DNA of 64,000 nt, from NCBI GenBank assembly GCA_014138725.1, contig JACJID010000004.1:620001-684000 (forward strand). Direction: 5' to 3'. Origin of the DNA: Kutzneria viridogrisea. GTDB lineage: Bacteria; Actinomycetota; Actinomycetes; Mycobacteriales; Pseudonocardiaceae. Positions within the stretch are counted from its first letter, which is position 1. Each line of letters starts with the position of its first letter. Positions 42,319 to 52,595 of this stretch are shown piece by piece. The notes under the pieces were generated by a model. The model was given only the letters and a program-made list of their open reading frames with translations, did no database searches and was not told the origin of the DNA. A program made the translations under genes and the position numbers.

Positions 42319-43638
42319 TCAGTCCTTCGTGTCGAGCACCGAGTCCTTCGAGGTCTCCCGCATCGTCAGGTAGACGATCAGCGACACCAGGATGCAGCCC
42401 GCGACGTAGTAGAAGAAGACCGTCTCGTGCCCGGCCTGCTTGAGCCACAGTGCGATGTACTCCGCCGTACCGCCGAAGATCGCGACGGTCAGCGCGTAGG
42501 GCAGGCCGACCCCCAGTGCGCGGATCTTGGTCGGGAACAGCTCAGCCTTCACGATGGCGTTGATCGAGGTGTAGCCGGTGACGATCACCAGCGAGCCCAG
42601 CATGATCAGGAAGGCGATCACGGGCTGCTGGGTGCCGGAGAGCACGGTCAGCAGCGGCACGGTGAGCAGGGTGCCCGCGACACCGAAGAACAGCAGCAGC
42701 GGGCGTCGGCCGACGCGGTCGGAGAACCGGCCCGCGATGGGCTGGAGCACCACGAAGACCAGCAGGGCGAAGAAGTTGATCCAGCTCGCCGTGACCTCGT
42801 TGATCTTGCTGGTGTTCACCATGAACTTCTGCAGGTAGGTGGTGTAGGTGTAGAAGGCCACCGTGCCGCCCAGGGTCAGCCCGCAGACCAGCAGACACTC
42901 CTTGGGGTACTGCAACAGGGTGCGCAGCGTGCCCCGGTTGCCGCGTGCCGCGTCTTTGTTCAACTCGCGAAGATAGTTCTCCGACTCGTCCATGGTGGCC
43001 CGCAGGTACATCACCACGGCCGCGCCCAGCGCACCGATGACGAAGGCGATGCGCCAGCCCCAGGAGCCCATCTCCTCTTTGCTCAGGAGTTGTTGCAAGA
43101 CGATCTGCACGCCGAGCGCGAGGAGCTGGCCGCCGGTCAGCGTCACGTACTGGAAGCTGGAGTAGTAACCGCGCTTGCCCTCGGTGGCCACCTCGGACAG
43201 GTACGTGGCGGAGGTGGCGTACTCACCGCCGACCGAGATGCCCTGCAACAGGCGGGCCAGCACCAGCACGACCGGGGCGGCCACGCCGATCGTGGCGTAG
43301 CCGGGCGTGAAGGCGATGATCAGCGAGCCCGCCGCCATCAGCGTGACCGAGAGGGTCAGCGCGGCGCGGCGGCCGAACCGGTCGGCGTAGCGGCCCATGA
43401 GCCAGCCGCCGATGGGGCGCATCAGGAAGCCGACCGCGAACACGCCCGCGGTGTTGAGCAACTGCGCGGTCTGGTCGCCAGCGGGGAAGAACACCTTGGC
43501 GAAGTAGATGGTGAACGCGGTGTAGGCGTACCAGTCGTACCACTCGATCAGGTTGCCCATCGACCCGCGCAGCACGTTGCCGATGACCCGGCGCTCCGAC
43601 CGTTTGCCGCTCACGTCCGCGTTGACGTCCAGACTCAT
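42319..43638 (-). CDS. MFS transporter, metabolite:H+ symporter family
   Basis: A 439-residue twelve-helix transporter of the MHS branch (alpha-ketoglutarate/proline-betaine type). Marks: NLIEWYDWYAYTAFTIYFAK at helix 1, MGRYADRFGRR between helices 2 and 3, and ARLLQGISVGGEYATSATYL. It probably imports an organic acid or zwitterion with protons; no adjacent catabolic gene indicates which. ATG at 43638 is preceded by GGAGGGCAGGG. It is transcribed alone and stops at a shared hairpin. Confidence 0.88.
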   Translation of the reverse strand: MSLDVNADVSGKRSERRVIGNVLRGSMGNLIEWYDWYAYTAFTIYFAKVFFPAGDQTAQLLNTAGVFAVGFLMRPIGGWLMGRYADRFGRRAALTLSVTLMAAGSLIIAFTPGYATIGVAAPVVLVLARLLQGISVGGEYATSATYLSEVATEGKRGYYSSFQYVTLTGGQLLALGVQIVLQQLLSKEEMGSWGWRIAFVIGALGAAVVMYLRATMDESENYLRELNKDAARGNRGTLRTLLQYPKECLLVCGLTLGGTVAFYTYTTYLQKFMVNTSKINEVTASWINFFALLVFVVLQPIAGRFSDRVGRRPLLLFFGVAGTLLTVPLLTVLSGTQQPVIAFLIMLGSLVIVTGYTSINAIVKAELFPTKIRALGVGLPYALTVAIFGGTAEYIALWLKQAGHETVFFYYVAGCILVSLIVYLTMRETSKDSVLDTKD

Positions 43639-43713
43639 TGCCCTGCCCTCCCTGGTGACCGGGCTCACGATCACCGCTCACCGGCGGGCGGGGCAAGGCG
43701 CGGGCTGGTTTGT

Positions 43714-44166
43714 TTACAGCCGCTTAGGGTTGGGCCACCCGGCTAGGCCGAACGGGGTCCCGTCCAGGTAGCCGCGGATGCCGCCCGCCGAGTACTCGAT
43801 CAGCGGGGTGGGCAGCTCGCGCAGCTCGAACCAGCCCAGTTCCGAGCACTTCGCGGGCTCCCGGTTGACCGGCTCGCCCGCCCACCGGGTCGTGGCGAAG
43901 AACAGGCCCAGGCGCGGTTCCAGGCCGCTGGCGGTGACGTGCCGGGTGTGCACCAGGCTCAGGTCGGCCTGGTCGATGCGCACGCCGACCTCCTCCAGCG
44001 CCTCACGTGCCGCGGCGGCCAGCACCGACTCGCCCGCGTCGAGCTTGCCGGAGGGCAGGTGCCACTGGCCGTCGAAGGCCGGGATCGGGTCGCGGCGCCT
44101 GCTCAGCAGCACCTGCTCACCGCGGATCAGCAGCAGGTGCACGTCGATCAGGTGGCGGTCGGGCAC
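43714..44166 (-). CDS. NUDIX hydrolase
   Basis: A 150-residue NUDIX protein with a complete box, GKLDAGESVLAAAAREALEE followed by VGV. It hydrolyses nucleoside diphosphates linked to another group; the substrate is not predictable here. The GTG start at 44166 has no good ribosome binding site and lies just beyond the lipase terminator. Confidence 0.87.
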   Translation of the reverse strand: MPDRHLIDVHLLLIRGEQVLLSRRRDPIPAFDGQWHLPSGKLDAGESVLAAAAREALEEVGVRIDQADLSLVHTRHVTASGLEPRLGLFFATTRWAGEPVNREPAKCSELGWFELRELPTPLIEYSAGGIRGYLDGTPFGLAGWPNPKRL

Positions 44167-44185
44167 GTGCCGGATGGTAGCGGCG

Positions 44186-44213
44186 GGGTGCCCGCCCGGC
44201 CGGGCGGGCACCC
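44186..44213 (-). terminator. Perfect hairpin after the lipase gene
   Basis: GGGTGCCCGCCC and GGGCGGGCACCC with the loop GGCC. It starts seven bases past the lipase stop codon. Confidence 0.8.
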
Positions 44214-44219
44214 CCGGGT

Positions 44220-45173
44220 TCAGCCGCTGTTGCGGGGCAGGCCGAAGCAGTTGACCGGCACGGTGTGCGCCGGGTCCAGCGCGTTGAGGATGTCCTGGCC
44301 GACGACCGGGTCCACGGCCTCCAGGACGTGCTCGCTGAGGTCGGTCGGGCACTGGTCCTGCAACACCAGGTTGGTGATATTCGGACCGGCCGGGGCGATG
44401 CCGCTGGTGTAGGGCACCACGGCCTCGTCGTACCTGGTGACGATGGTGGTGAAGTGCACCTGGTGCGGGAACGCCTCGCCGGAGTTGACCGAGTTGAGGA
44501 AGTCCGAGCCGGTCAGGAACTGCGGGCCGGACTCGGAGACCGCGCCGATGAGCGGGTCGACCACCGGGCGCAGCCCCAGCTTCTCCGCCAGCTGGTACAG
44601 GTTGGCCAGGCCCAGCACGTTGCTGCCCTGGTAGAGCGGGGTCATCGCCACGTACTTGTCCACCTTCTCCGCCCCGCCCAGGTAGCGCAGGTAGTAGCGC
44701 GGCATGACGGTGCCCTCGGAGTGGCCGACCAGGTCGACCTTGGCGGCCCCGGTGGCCGCGAGCACCTTGTCGATGAACGGGGCGAGGTCCTTGCTGGCAC
44801 TGGTCTGCATGGCCGCCATGCCGCCGACCGGCACGCGCCCGTTGAGCCCGTAGGTCAGCGAGAACACGCAGTACCCGTTGTTGGCCAGCATCGGCGCGAA
44901 CACGTGCCAGTTCAGCGCCTGGTTCGCGCCCGCGCCGTGCACCAGCACGACCGGGTTGGGGTGTTGGCTGCCCGGCTTGCAGGAGAAGTCGTTGCTGCCA
45001 GGAGGGGAGCTGGTCAGGTCCAGCGTGTGCTGGATGGCGCCGAGGCCACCGGCAAGTCCGTAGGTGACCTTGAACCGGACCTGGCTGGTCGCCGCGGCGG
45101 CGGGACCGGCCAGCAGGGAGACGAGCGCCGCGACCATGATCACGACGGGTCCAGCCCATCGCAGAGCGCGCAT
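44220..45173 (-). CDS. Secreted lipase/esterase (alpha/beta hydrolase)
   Basis: A 317-residue exported enzyme with a Sec signal (ALRWAGPVVIMVAALVSLLA, cleavage near AAAATS). Oxyanion loop PVVLVHGAGANQALNW and nucleophile motif GHSEGTVMPRYYLRYLGGAE (Ser in GHSEG) mark it as a class 2-type lipase. Paired Cys residues suggest disulfides. It diverges from a TetR regulator with an operator-like inverted repeat between them, so the regulator probably controls it. ATG at 45173 is preceded by AGAGGA. Confidence 0.88.
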   Translation of the reverse strand: MRALRWAGPVVIMVAALVSLLAGPAAAATSQVRFKVTYGLAGGLGAIQHTLDLTSSPPGSNDFSCKPGSQHPNPVVLVHGAGANQALNWHVFAPMLANNGYCVFSLTYGLNGRVPVGGMAAMQTSASKDLAPFIDKVLAATGAAKVDLVGHSEGTVMPRYYLRYLGGAEKVDKYVAMTPLYQGSNVLGLANLYQLAEKLGLRPVVDPLIGAVSESGPQFLTGSDFLNSVNSGEAFPHQVHFTTIVTRYDEAVVPYTSGIAPAGPNITNLVLQDQCPTDLSEHVLEAVDPVVGQDILNALDPAHTVPVNCFGLPRNSG

Positions 45174-45205
45174 GGGTCGTTGTCCTCTCGACGGTGAGAA
45201 GGAGC

Positions 45206-45226
45206 CGATCACATAGGAAGTGATCG
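45206..45226. promoter_or_regulatory. Candidate TetR operator
   Basis: Perfect inverted repeat CGATCAC-7-GTGATCG between the divergent lipase and TetR genes, 33 bases from the lipase start and 76 from the TetR start. Arm length and spacing fit TetR-type dimers. Confidence 0.55.
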
Positions 45227-45301
45227 TTTCCTTACTGGACCACGCCCCGGCGGACACCGTCAATGACCATTTCGCTCGTTCGTCGGCGAGAATCCACAGC
45301 C

Positions 45302-45901
45302 ATGACCCGACGCACCCAGCAGGAGCGCCGCGAGGCCACCGTGGCCAAGCTGGTGGACGCCACGATCAGCGCCATCGTGGAGCTGGGCTACCACCGCACC
45401 TCGGTGCAGGCGATCTGCGGGCGGGCCGGGCTCTCGGTCGGCGCGATGTTCCGCCAGTTCGACAGCAGGCTGGACCTGGTCGTGGCCGCCGTGGAGGAGG
45501 TCGTCGCGCGGCACCTGGCGCACTTCCGCGAACACCTGGCCGCGCTGGCCGCCGAGGAGGACGTGATCACGGCCTCGCTGCGCTTCCTGCGCCAGGCCAC
45601 CGGGTCCCCGCTGACCCACGTGCTGCGCGAGGTGCTGATCGCCGCACGCACCGAGCAGGAACTGCGTTCCCGTGTCAGGCCGACGATCCACCGCTACTAT
45701 TCGGCGATCTTCGCCGACGCGGAGCACGCCGGGGTGCTCGCGCCGCTACCGCCGGAGCACAGGGAGAACGTGGTGCACATGATGGTCCACCTGTTCTCCG
45801 GCGAGGCCCTGATCACCGGGGTGGACCCGCGCCCCGAGCAGGCCGAGGCACAGTTGCAGCTGGCCCGGCGCATGCTGCTGACCCTGGCGGGGACCGACTG
45901 A
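45302..45901 (+). CDS. TetR-family regulator
   Basis: A 199-residue TetR protein with the helix-turn-helix VDATISAIVELGYHRTSVQA followed by ICGRAGLSVGAMFRQFDSR and a helical ligand domain. ATG at 45302 is preferred to the ATG at 45263, which lacks a Shine-Dalgarno and adds a sequence atypical of the family. Its stop overlaps the next start as TGATG. So it heads an operon with a response regulator, kinase and binding protein while facing a lipase gene. Confidence 0.87.
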   Translation: MTRRTQQERREATVAKLVDATISAIVELGYHRTSVQAICGRAGLSVGAMFRQFDSRLDLVVAAVEEVVARHLAHFREHLAALAAEEDVITASLRFLRQATGSPLTHVLREVLIAARTEQELRSRVRPTIHRYYSAIFADAEHAGVLAPLPPEHRENVVHMMVHLFSGEALITGVDPRPEQAEAQLQLARRMLLTLAGTD

Positions 45902-46560
45902 TGCGGGTGCTGCTGGTCGAGGACGACGACGGGGTCGCGGGCGCGCTGGTCGACGCACTGGGTGCGGCGGGCCACCAGCCGACGCGGCTGCACCGGGGCG
46001 CCGACGCGCTGACCCGGCACCACAACGCCGACATCGTGCTGCTCGACCTCGGGCTGCCCGACGGGGACGGCCTGGACGTGCTGCGCAAGCTGCGCAAGGT
46101 CACCGACCTGCCGGTGCTGGTGCTGACCGCGCGCAGCGACGAGCGCTCGGTGGTGCGCGGACTCCGCCTGGGCGCCGACGACTACCTGGTCAAGCCGGTA
46201 CGGCTGGCCGAGCTGCTGGCCAGGATCGAGGCCGTCACCCGGCGGGCCACCGCCCGGGGCGGTGCCGATCAGGGCACCGTGCAGGTCGGCGACGTGCGGA
46301 TCGACCTGCACGCCAGGCAGGTGCACGTGGGCAGCGAGCTGATCGCGTTGACCTCCAAGGAGTTCGACGTGCTCGCCGCGCTGGCCAGCAGGCGCGGCAC
46401 CGCGGTCAGCCGCCAGCAGCTGATGGACGAGGTGTGGGGCGATGCCTACCTGGCGATCTCCCGTTCCCTGGACGTGCACGTGGCCCAGTTGCGCGGCAAG
46501 CTGCGCCGCCCGGGGCTGCTCACCACCATCCGAGGCTTCGGCTACCGGTTGGACGGCTAG
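45901..46560 (+). CDS. OmpR-family response regulator
   Basis: A 219-residue regulator with receiver domain (acidic pocket VEDDD, phosphoacceptor Asp in VLLDLGLPDGDG, K in YLVKPVR) and winged helix (ALTSKEFDVLAALASR ... GFGYRLDG). It closely resembles TctD-type regulators that respond to tricarboxylates. The start overlaps the TetR stop. The kinase follows after two bases. Confidence 0.92.
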   Translation: MRVLLVEDDDGVAGALVDALGAAGHQPTRLHRGADALTRHHNADIVLLDLGLPDGDGLDVLRKLRKVTDLPVLVLTARSDERSVVRGLRLGADDYLVKPVRLAELLARIEAVTRRATARGGADQGTVQVGDVRIDLHARQVHVGSELIALTSKEFDVLAALASRRGTAVSRQQLMDEVWGDAYLAISRSLDVHVAQLRGKLRRPGLLTTIRGFGYRLDG

Positions 46561-46562
46561 CG

Positions 46563-47954
46563 GTGCGCACCCGGCTGCTCGTGGTGCTGCTGGCCTTCTC
46601 CGCGACGGCCGTGGCCGCGTTCGCCTGGCCGCTGCTGATGGTGACCGCCAGCGAGCGCACCCAGCAGTTGCTGATCAGCCGCAACGCCGACCTGGACCGG
46701 TTCGCCGTGCTCGCCCAACAGGCCGAAACCACGGGTGATTCGGGACAGCTGGTCGCGGAGGTGCTGCGCTACTCCTCCCTGTACGGCGAGCCGGTCGTGG
46801 TCGCCAATGCGGCGCGTAAGGCCGTGGTGGAATCCGGCGGCATGCACCTCGACGACCCCGCCGTCACCAACCTGATCGACGGCGCCCTGCGCAACGAGCC
46901 CGCGCCCCCGGTGCCGACCGTGCAGCCCTGGTCCACCGAGGACGTGCTGCTCGCCCGCCCCGTGGGCACCGGCACCCGGGTCGCGGGCGCCGTGGTGCTG
47001 CGCGCCTCCGTGCGGGCCGCCGCCGAGGACGTGGCCAAGGGCTGGTCGACCATCGTGGCCGGTGCGCTGACCGCCGCCGCGGGCTGCGTGCTGCTGGTGC
47101 TCGCGCTGTCCCGGTGGGTGCTGCGGCCGATGGCCGAGCTCGCCCGCGGTATGCGCGCCATGACCGAGGGCGAGCGCTGGGCGCACGTCACCGGCAAGGC
47201 CGGTCCTCGGGAGATGCGCTCGCTGGCCGAGCAGTTCAACCGGATGTCCGACGCCGTCAGCGAAGCCGCCGAGCAGCAGCGCAGGTTGATCAGCGACGCC
47301 TCGCACCAGCTGCGCAACCCCATGGCAGCACTGCGGTTGCGGGTGGACTCGCTGGCCCCGCGCGTGGACGAGCAGGGGCAGCGGTCCTACCGCAGTGCCG
47401 TGGCCGAGGTGGAACGCCTGGAGTCCCTTTTGGACGGTCTGCTGGCGATGGCCTCCGCGGAGAGCACGGCCACCAGGCTGGCCGCCGACGGGGACAGCGA
47501 GTCCTGCCTGGCCGACGAGGTCGTCGAGGCCGGGGTCTACGCGTGGACCCCCGCCGCGGAACAGGCCGGGGTCGAGCTGGTGACCGCGGAGATCACCGCC
47601 GACCTGGCCGTGCAGTGCTCGGAGAGCGATCTCGGTCAGGTGCTGGACGTGGCCGTGGACAACGCGATCAAGTACTCGGGGCGCGGCGCACGGATCGAGG
47701 TGTCCTGTGTGGACATAGACGGTTCGGTACGGATCACCGTGTCGGACAACGGTCCTGGTCTTCCCGCCGAGGAACTGGCCATGGCCACCGAGCGGTTCTG
47801 GCGCTCCACCAGCACCGCAGGGGCCCGCGGCACCGGGCTCGGCCTGCCGATCGCCCAGGCGCTGGTGACCGCGCGCGGGGGAACCCTGCGGCTGGAGAAC
47901 CGCCAGCCGCAGGGGTTCGCCGTGGTCGTGGAGCTGCCGGAGGCGCGCGAATGA
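46563..47954 (+). CDS. Sensor histidine kinase (TctE-like)
   Basis: A 463-residue kinase with two membrane helices (about residues 5-25 and 165-185) flanking a periplasmic sensor region, a HAMP domain, HisKA with ISDASHQLRNPMAALRLRVD and HATPase (DNAIKYSGRGARIEV, VSDNGPGLP, GTGLGLPIAQAL). The stop overlaps the binding protein's start as ATGA. This suggests kinase and binding protein are made together and may interact across the membrane. Confidence 0.9.
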   Translation: MRTRLLVVLLAFSATAVAAFAWPLLMVTASERTQQLLISRNADLDRFAVLAQQAETTGDSGQLVAEVLRYSSLYGEPVVVANAARKAVVESGGMHLDDPAVTNLIDGALRNEPAPPVPTVQPWSTEDVLLARPVGTGTRVAGAVVLRASVRAAAEDVAKGWSTIVAGALTAAAGCVLLVLALSRWVLRPMAELARGMRAMTEGERWAHVTGKAGPREMRSLAEQFNRMSDAVSEAAEQQRRLISDASHQLRNPMAALRLRVDSLAPRVDEQGQRSYRSAVAEVERLESLLDGLLAMASAESTATRLAADGDSESCLADEVVEAGVYAWTPAAEQAGVELVTAEITADLAVQCSESDLGQVLDVAVDNAIKYSGRGARIEVSCVDIDGSVRITVSDNGPGLPAEELAMATERFWRSTSTAGARGTGLGLPIAQALVTARGGTLRLENRQPQGFAVVVELPEARE

Positions 47955-48898
47955 GACAGGTCGGCAGACGAACTGCCTTGGCAGCACTGGGAATCGGCCT
48001 GCTCAGCGCATGTACCACCGAGGGCTACCAGGGGTCGGAGCGCACCGTGGGCATCGCCGCCGGCGAACAAGGCGGGTTCTACCTCGCGTTCGGGCAGTTG
48101 CTGGCCCAGCAGTTGTCCGCAGCCCAGCCGCTGCTGCACGGCAAGGCGCTGGAGACCCCCGCCAGCCTGGCCAACATCGACCTGTTGCGCAGCGGCAAGG
48201 CCGACATGGCCCTGGCGCTCACCGACACCGCTCGTGCCGCCGTCAACGGGCAGGATCCGTTCCGGGGCAAGGTGGAGCTGTGCGCGCTGGGCCGCGTGTA
48301 CGAGAACTACCTGCAACTGGTCGTGCGCAACGACTCCCCCGTGCGGACCGTGGCCGATCTCGCCGGACGCACGATTTCGCTGGGCGCCAACGGTTCCGGC
48401 GCCTCACTCACCGGCGAGCGGATCCTGGACGTCGCCGGGATCCGGCTCGCCGTGCGCCACCTCGCGCTGGCCGATGCCGTTGCCGCGCTGGAATCGCGCG
48501 CCGTGGACGCCGTGCTGTGGTCCGGCGGTGTGCCCACGCCGAAACTGGCCGAACTGGACACCCGCGTCGGGATCCGCCTGCTGGCGCTGGACGGGGTGCT
48601 GCCCGGCATGCGTGCCCGCTTCGGCGCCGTGTACGAGCAGGTGCCCGTGCCCAGCGGCGGCTACCAGTTCGTCCACGAGGTGCCCACCATCGGCGTCGCG
48701 AACCTGTTGGTGTGCCTGCCATCCCTGCCCGACGAGGTCGCCGCCGCCGTGGTCGGCGTGCTGGTCAACCGCGCCGACCAGCTCGTGCCCCAGCAGGCGC
48801 TCGGCACCCAGTTCCTCGACGTGCGCACCCTCATCGGCACCGTGGACGTGCCACTGCACCCCGGAGCCGCGGCGGCGTACCGCGCCCTGCACGGCTGA
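47951..48898 (+). CDS. TAXI-family solute-binding lipoprotein
   Basis: A 315-residue periplasmic-type binding protein. It has a lipoprotein signal (LGIGLLSAC, with a twin Arg at its start) and the TAXI signature: GIAAGEQGGFYLAFGQLLAQ, LLRSGKADMALALTD and LAGRTISLGANGSGASLTGE. TAXI proteins normally serve TRAP transporters for dicarboxylates or glutamate. No TRAP membrane subunit is present, and the gene is coupled to a kinase. It may act as the sensory subunit of the two-component system (inference). Confidence 0.88.
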   Translation: MRQVGRRTALAALGIGLLSACTTEGYQGSERTVGIAAGEQGGFYLAFGQLLAQQLSAAQPLLHGKALETPASLANIDLLRSGKADMALALTDTARAAVNGQDPFRGKVELCALGRVYENYLQLVVRNDSPVRTVADLAGRTISLGANGSGASLTGERILDVAGIRLAVRHLALADAVAALESRAVDAVLWSGGVPTPKLAELDTRVGIRLLALDGVLPGMRARFGAVYEQVPVPSGGYQFVHEVPTIGVANLLVCLPSLPDEVAAAVVGVLVNRADQLVPQQALGTQFLDVRTLIGTVDVPLHPGAAAAYRALHG

Positions 48899-48903
48899 CC
48901 CCA

Positions 48904-48945
48904 CCCCCGCGAGTCCCGCTGAACCGTCAGCCGAGTCCCGCCGAG
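48904..48945. repeat. 21-bp repeat array, two units
   Basis: Two forward units with core CGAGTCCCGC, 21 bases apart, starting about six bases after the TAXI-protein stop codon. Confidence 0.65.
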
Positions 48946-48962
48946 CCGGATACGCTGCCCGC

Positions 48963-49247
48963 ATGGAGATCCAGGTGGACCGGGTCAGCGTGCACGCCGG
49001 TGACGACACGCACAGCCACGTGTGGACCCTCACCCTGCCCGATGACGCCACGCTCGGCGAGGCCGTGCGGCACGTGTGGGACGCCAGCTACCTGCCCCAC
49101 TTCGTGAACGGCCGCGGCGACTGGACCGTCCGCCCGTCGCGTGCGAGCGAACAGCGCTACGCCGAGGTCAACGAGCAGCGCGTCGAGTACCTGGTGGACC
49201 CGAACACCCGTTTGACCGAGCTGACCAGCACGTTGTTCTGGGGCTGA
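48963..49247 (+). CDS. Small protein of unknown function
   Basis: A 94-residue protein, not recognised. It begins MEIQVDRVSVHAGDDTHSHV and looks like a single alpha/beta domain with many Asp, His and Arg residues (VRHVWDASYLPHFVNGRGDW ... VEYLVDPNTRL). No membrane or signal segment. A TACGCT hexamer six bases before the ATG suggests a leaderless transcript. Confidence 0.68.
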   Translation: MEIQVDRVSVHAGDDTHSHVWTLTLPDDATLGEAVRHVWDASYLPHFVNGRGDWTVRPSRASEQRYAEVNEQRVEYLVDPNTRLTELTSTLFWG

Positions 49248-49301
49248 GGGCCGCGCGTCTCGGCGCCGCGGGACCTGAGCGGGCGCCGGGCTTGGGCCGG
49301 T

Positions 49302-49354
49302 GTCACGAAGGTGCCCCTCATGACGCTGGGTGTCCCAAAAGGCACCTTCGTGGC
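49302..49354. repeat. CATGAAGGTGCC palindrome, copy C
   Basis: Left arm GTCACGAAGGTGCC and right arm GGCACCTTCGTGGC around the centre GACGCTGGGTGTC. The outer T:A of other copies is C:G here on both arms, a compensated change that keeps the stem paired. Confidence 0.75.
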
Positions 49355-49387
49355 ATGTGGGGCGGGGCGAGGCGTGCGCCCCGTGCT

Positions 49388-49410
49388 GTCACGAAGGTGC
49401 CCTTCATGAC
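49388..49410. repeat. Half copy of the CATGAAGGTGCC palindrome
   Basis: Only the left arm is present (GTCACGAAGGTGCCCTTC ATGAC). It lies 15 bases from the stop of the facing VWA gene. Confidence 0.6.
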
Positions 49411-49424
49411 GAAGCGGTGCGGAT

Positions 49425-50405
49425 TCAGGGAAGTCGCTGGGTGAGCAGGAGGGCGGCGGCGACGGAGGCCAGGGCGGTGAGGGCGCCGAGAACGAGCCAG
49501 GAGCGGCTGGCGTCGGCCTGCTTGGTCTCGTAGCCGATCTGCTCGGCGAGGGTGCCGTAGACCTGCTGCAACTGACCGGCGTCCTGGGCGCGGTAGAAAT
49601 CGCCGCCGGACAGGGCGGCGATCTGGCGCATGGACACCTCGTCGACGGGCACGGGGGTGGACTGGCCGTCCTGGGTGATGCTGCCGCCACTGGTGCCGAA
49701 GGAGATGGCGGACACGGGCATCTGCGCGGCCTTGGCGGCACGGGCCTGGGTGAACGCCCCGCGCTCGGCGTTGAGGTCGGCGGGGGTGTTCTCCTTGCCG
49801 TCACTCATCAGCACGATCCGGGCGGGCGGCGGGCCGTCGACCCCGCTGATCAGCTTGCCGAAGGACTGCACGGCCTGCACGGCGGCGGCGATGGCCTCGC
49901 CGGTGGCGGTGCCCTGGGAGAGCTTGAGCGCGTCGATGCCCTGGCGTACCTGCTCGCGGTCGTTGGTGGGCGAGACGAGCACGGTGGCGGACCCGGCGAA
50001 GGAGACGAGTCCGAGGTTGACCCCGGGCGTCAACTTGTCCACAAAGGACTTGGCGGCCTGCTGGGCGGCGGCCAGCCGGGAGGGCGCGACGTCGGTGGCG
50101 GCCATGGACTCGGACACGTCCACGGTGAGCATGACGGTCGCCCGGTTGCGCGGCACCTTGAGTTCAGCGGTGGGACCTGCCAGTGCGACGGTGAGCAACA
50201 CCAGTGCCACCAACAACAACGCGGGCGGCACGTGCCGCTGCCAGCCGGGACGCACGGGGGCGACACGGTCCAACATGGACAGATCGGTGTAGCGGGCCGT
50301 GTCGCGGCGACGGCGCCGCAGCATCCACAGGTAGCCAAGGCCCAGCGCGGCGACGAGGATCAGCAACAGGAACCACAGCGGGTCGGCGAACCCGGTAAGA
50401 CTCAT
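49425..50405 (-). CDS. VWA-domain membrane protein (BatA-like)
   Basis: A 326-residue protein with two N-terminal membrane helices (WFLLLILVAALGLGYLW and ALLLVALVLLTVALAG), a cytosol- or exterior-facing VWA domain with metal site DVSES, TGEAI and LMSDGKENT, and a C-terminal helix. It is the third gene of the MoxR-DUF58-VWA group. This corresponds in order to Rv1479-Rv1481 of M. tuberculosis, a chaperone-like system linked to envelope integrity. Confidence 0.9.
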   Translation of the reverse strand: MSLTGFADPLWFLLLILVAALGLGYLWMLRRRRRDTARYTDLSMLDRVAPVRPGWQRHVPPALLLVALVLLTVALAGPTAELKVPRNRATVMLTVDVSESMAATDVAPSRLAAAQQAAKSFVDKLTPGVNLGLVSFAGSATVLVSPTNDREQVRQGIDALKLSQGTATGEAIAAAVQAVQSFGKLISGVDGPPPARIVLMSDGKENTPADLNAERGAFTQARAAKAAQMPVSAISFGTSGGSITQDGQSTPVPVDEVSMRQIAALSGGDFYRAQDAGQLQQVYGTLAEQIGYETKQADASRSWLVLGALTALASVAAALLLTQRLP

Positions 50406-50478
50406 GCTGCCGCCTCGCTGACGCTCGGCGGCGGCATTCGCCGAAGCCCTGTGCTCAATGGTGAGCTCGCAAGCTCGC

Positions 50479-51407
50479 TCACGCCACCCCTCCGGACCAC
50501 CTGCGCTTGCGAGCGACCACGAACCGCACCACGTCGGCGATCCAGTCGGAGTCGGTGCGCAGCACCAGGTGCGCGCACCCGGCCTGGCGCAGCCCGGCGG
50601 CCACCGAGGAGCGGTGGTGGGCCGCAGCGGCGGCGAACTCCCTGCGCAGCAACGGGGAGACGTGCACCTCGCGCTGCCTGCCGCTCTCCGGGTCGGCGAG
50701 CACGACCGTGCCCACCTCGGGCAGGTCCACGTCGCGCGGGTCGACCACCTCGACGGCGACCAGGTCGTGCCGGGCGGACAGCCCGCGCAGCGGTCGCTGC
50801 CAGTCCAGCTCGCCGAGGAAGTCGGAGACGACAACGACCAGGCCCCGTCGGCGCGGCGGCCGACGCAGTTGCTCCAGCAGCACGGCCAGATCGCCACGAA
50901 CGCCCTCGGGGGCGCGCGGGGTCTGCGCGACGCGGCGCACCAGGCCCCTGGCGTGGGCGAGACCGCCCCGCGCGGGGACGCGGTCGATCCGCTCCCCGGT
51001 GGACAGCACGGCGCCGATCCGGTTGCCGCCGCCCCCGGTCAGGTGGGTGAAGGCGGCCACGGCGGCCACGGCCAGGTCGCGCTTCTCGCAGGCGGCCGTG
51101 CCGAAGTCCAGGCTCGCCGACAGGTCGACGGCGAGCCAGGTCTCCAGCTCACGATCGGCCACGGTCTCGCGGATGTGCGGCACCGTCGTGCGTGCGGTGA
51201 CGGCCCAGTCCATCCGGCGCACGTCGTCACCGGGCTGGTAGGTGCGCGCCTCACCCGGCTCGGTACCCGGACCGGGCACCAGGCCGAGGTGGTTGCCCTG
51301 CAACAGCCCGTCCAGGCGGCGGCGCACGTCCATCTCAAGCGTGCGCAGTGCCGGTTCGAGCCGGTTCTCGTCCAGTGCGGGCGGGGCCCAGCGGGGACGC
51401 GGGTCGG

Positions 51408-51411
<4 letters not shown>
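50479..51411 (-). CDS. DUF58-domain protein
   Basis: A 310-residue protein with the DUF58 signature EARTYQPGDDVRRMDWAVTA near residues 54-73 and a VWA-like fold afterward (WLAVDLSASLDFGTA, VVVVSDFLGELDW). It is the middle member of the MoxR system. The start overlaps the MoxR stop by ATGA. It presumably acts with MoxR on envelope or periplasmic complexes. Confidence 0.9.
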
Positions 51412-52505
<1,094 letters not shown>

Positions 52506-52595
52506 TGGCGATCCTCCTACTAAGGCAGGGCAGGTGACGGCGTGATCCGCCAACGCTAGGTAACCCGACCGGCGGTAGGAACACTGTAAAGCCCG

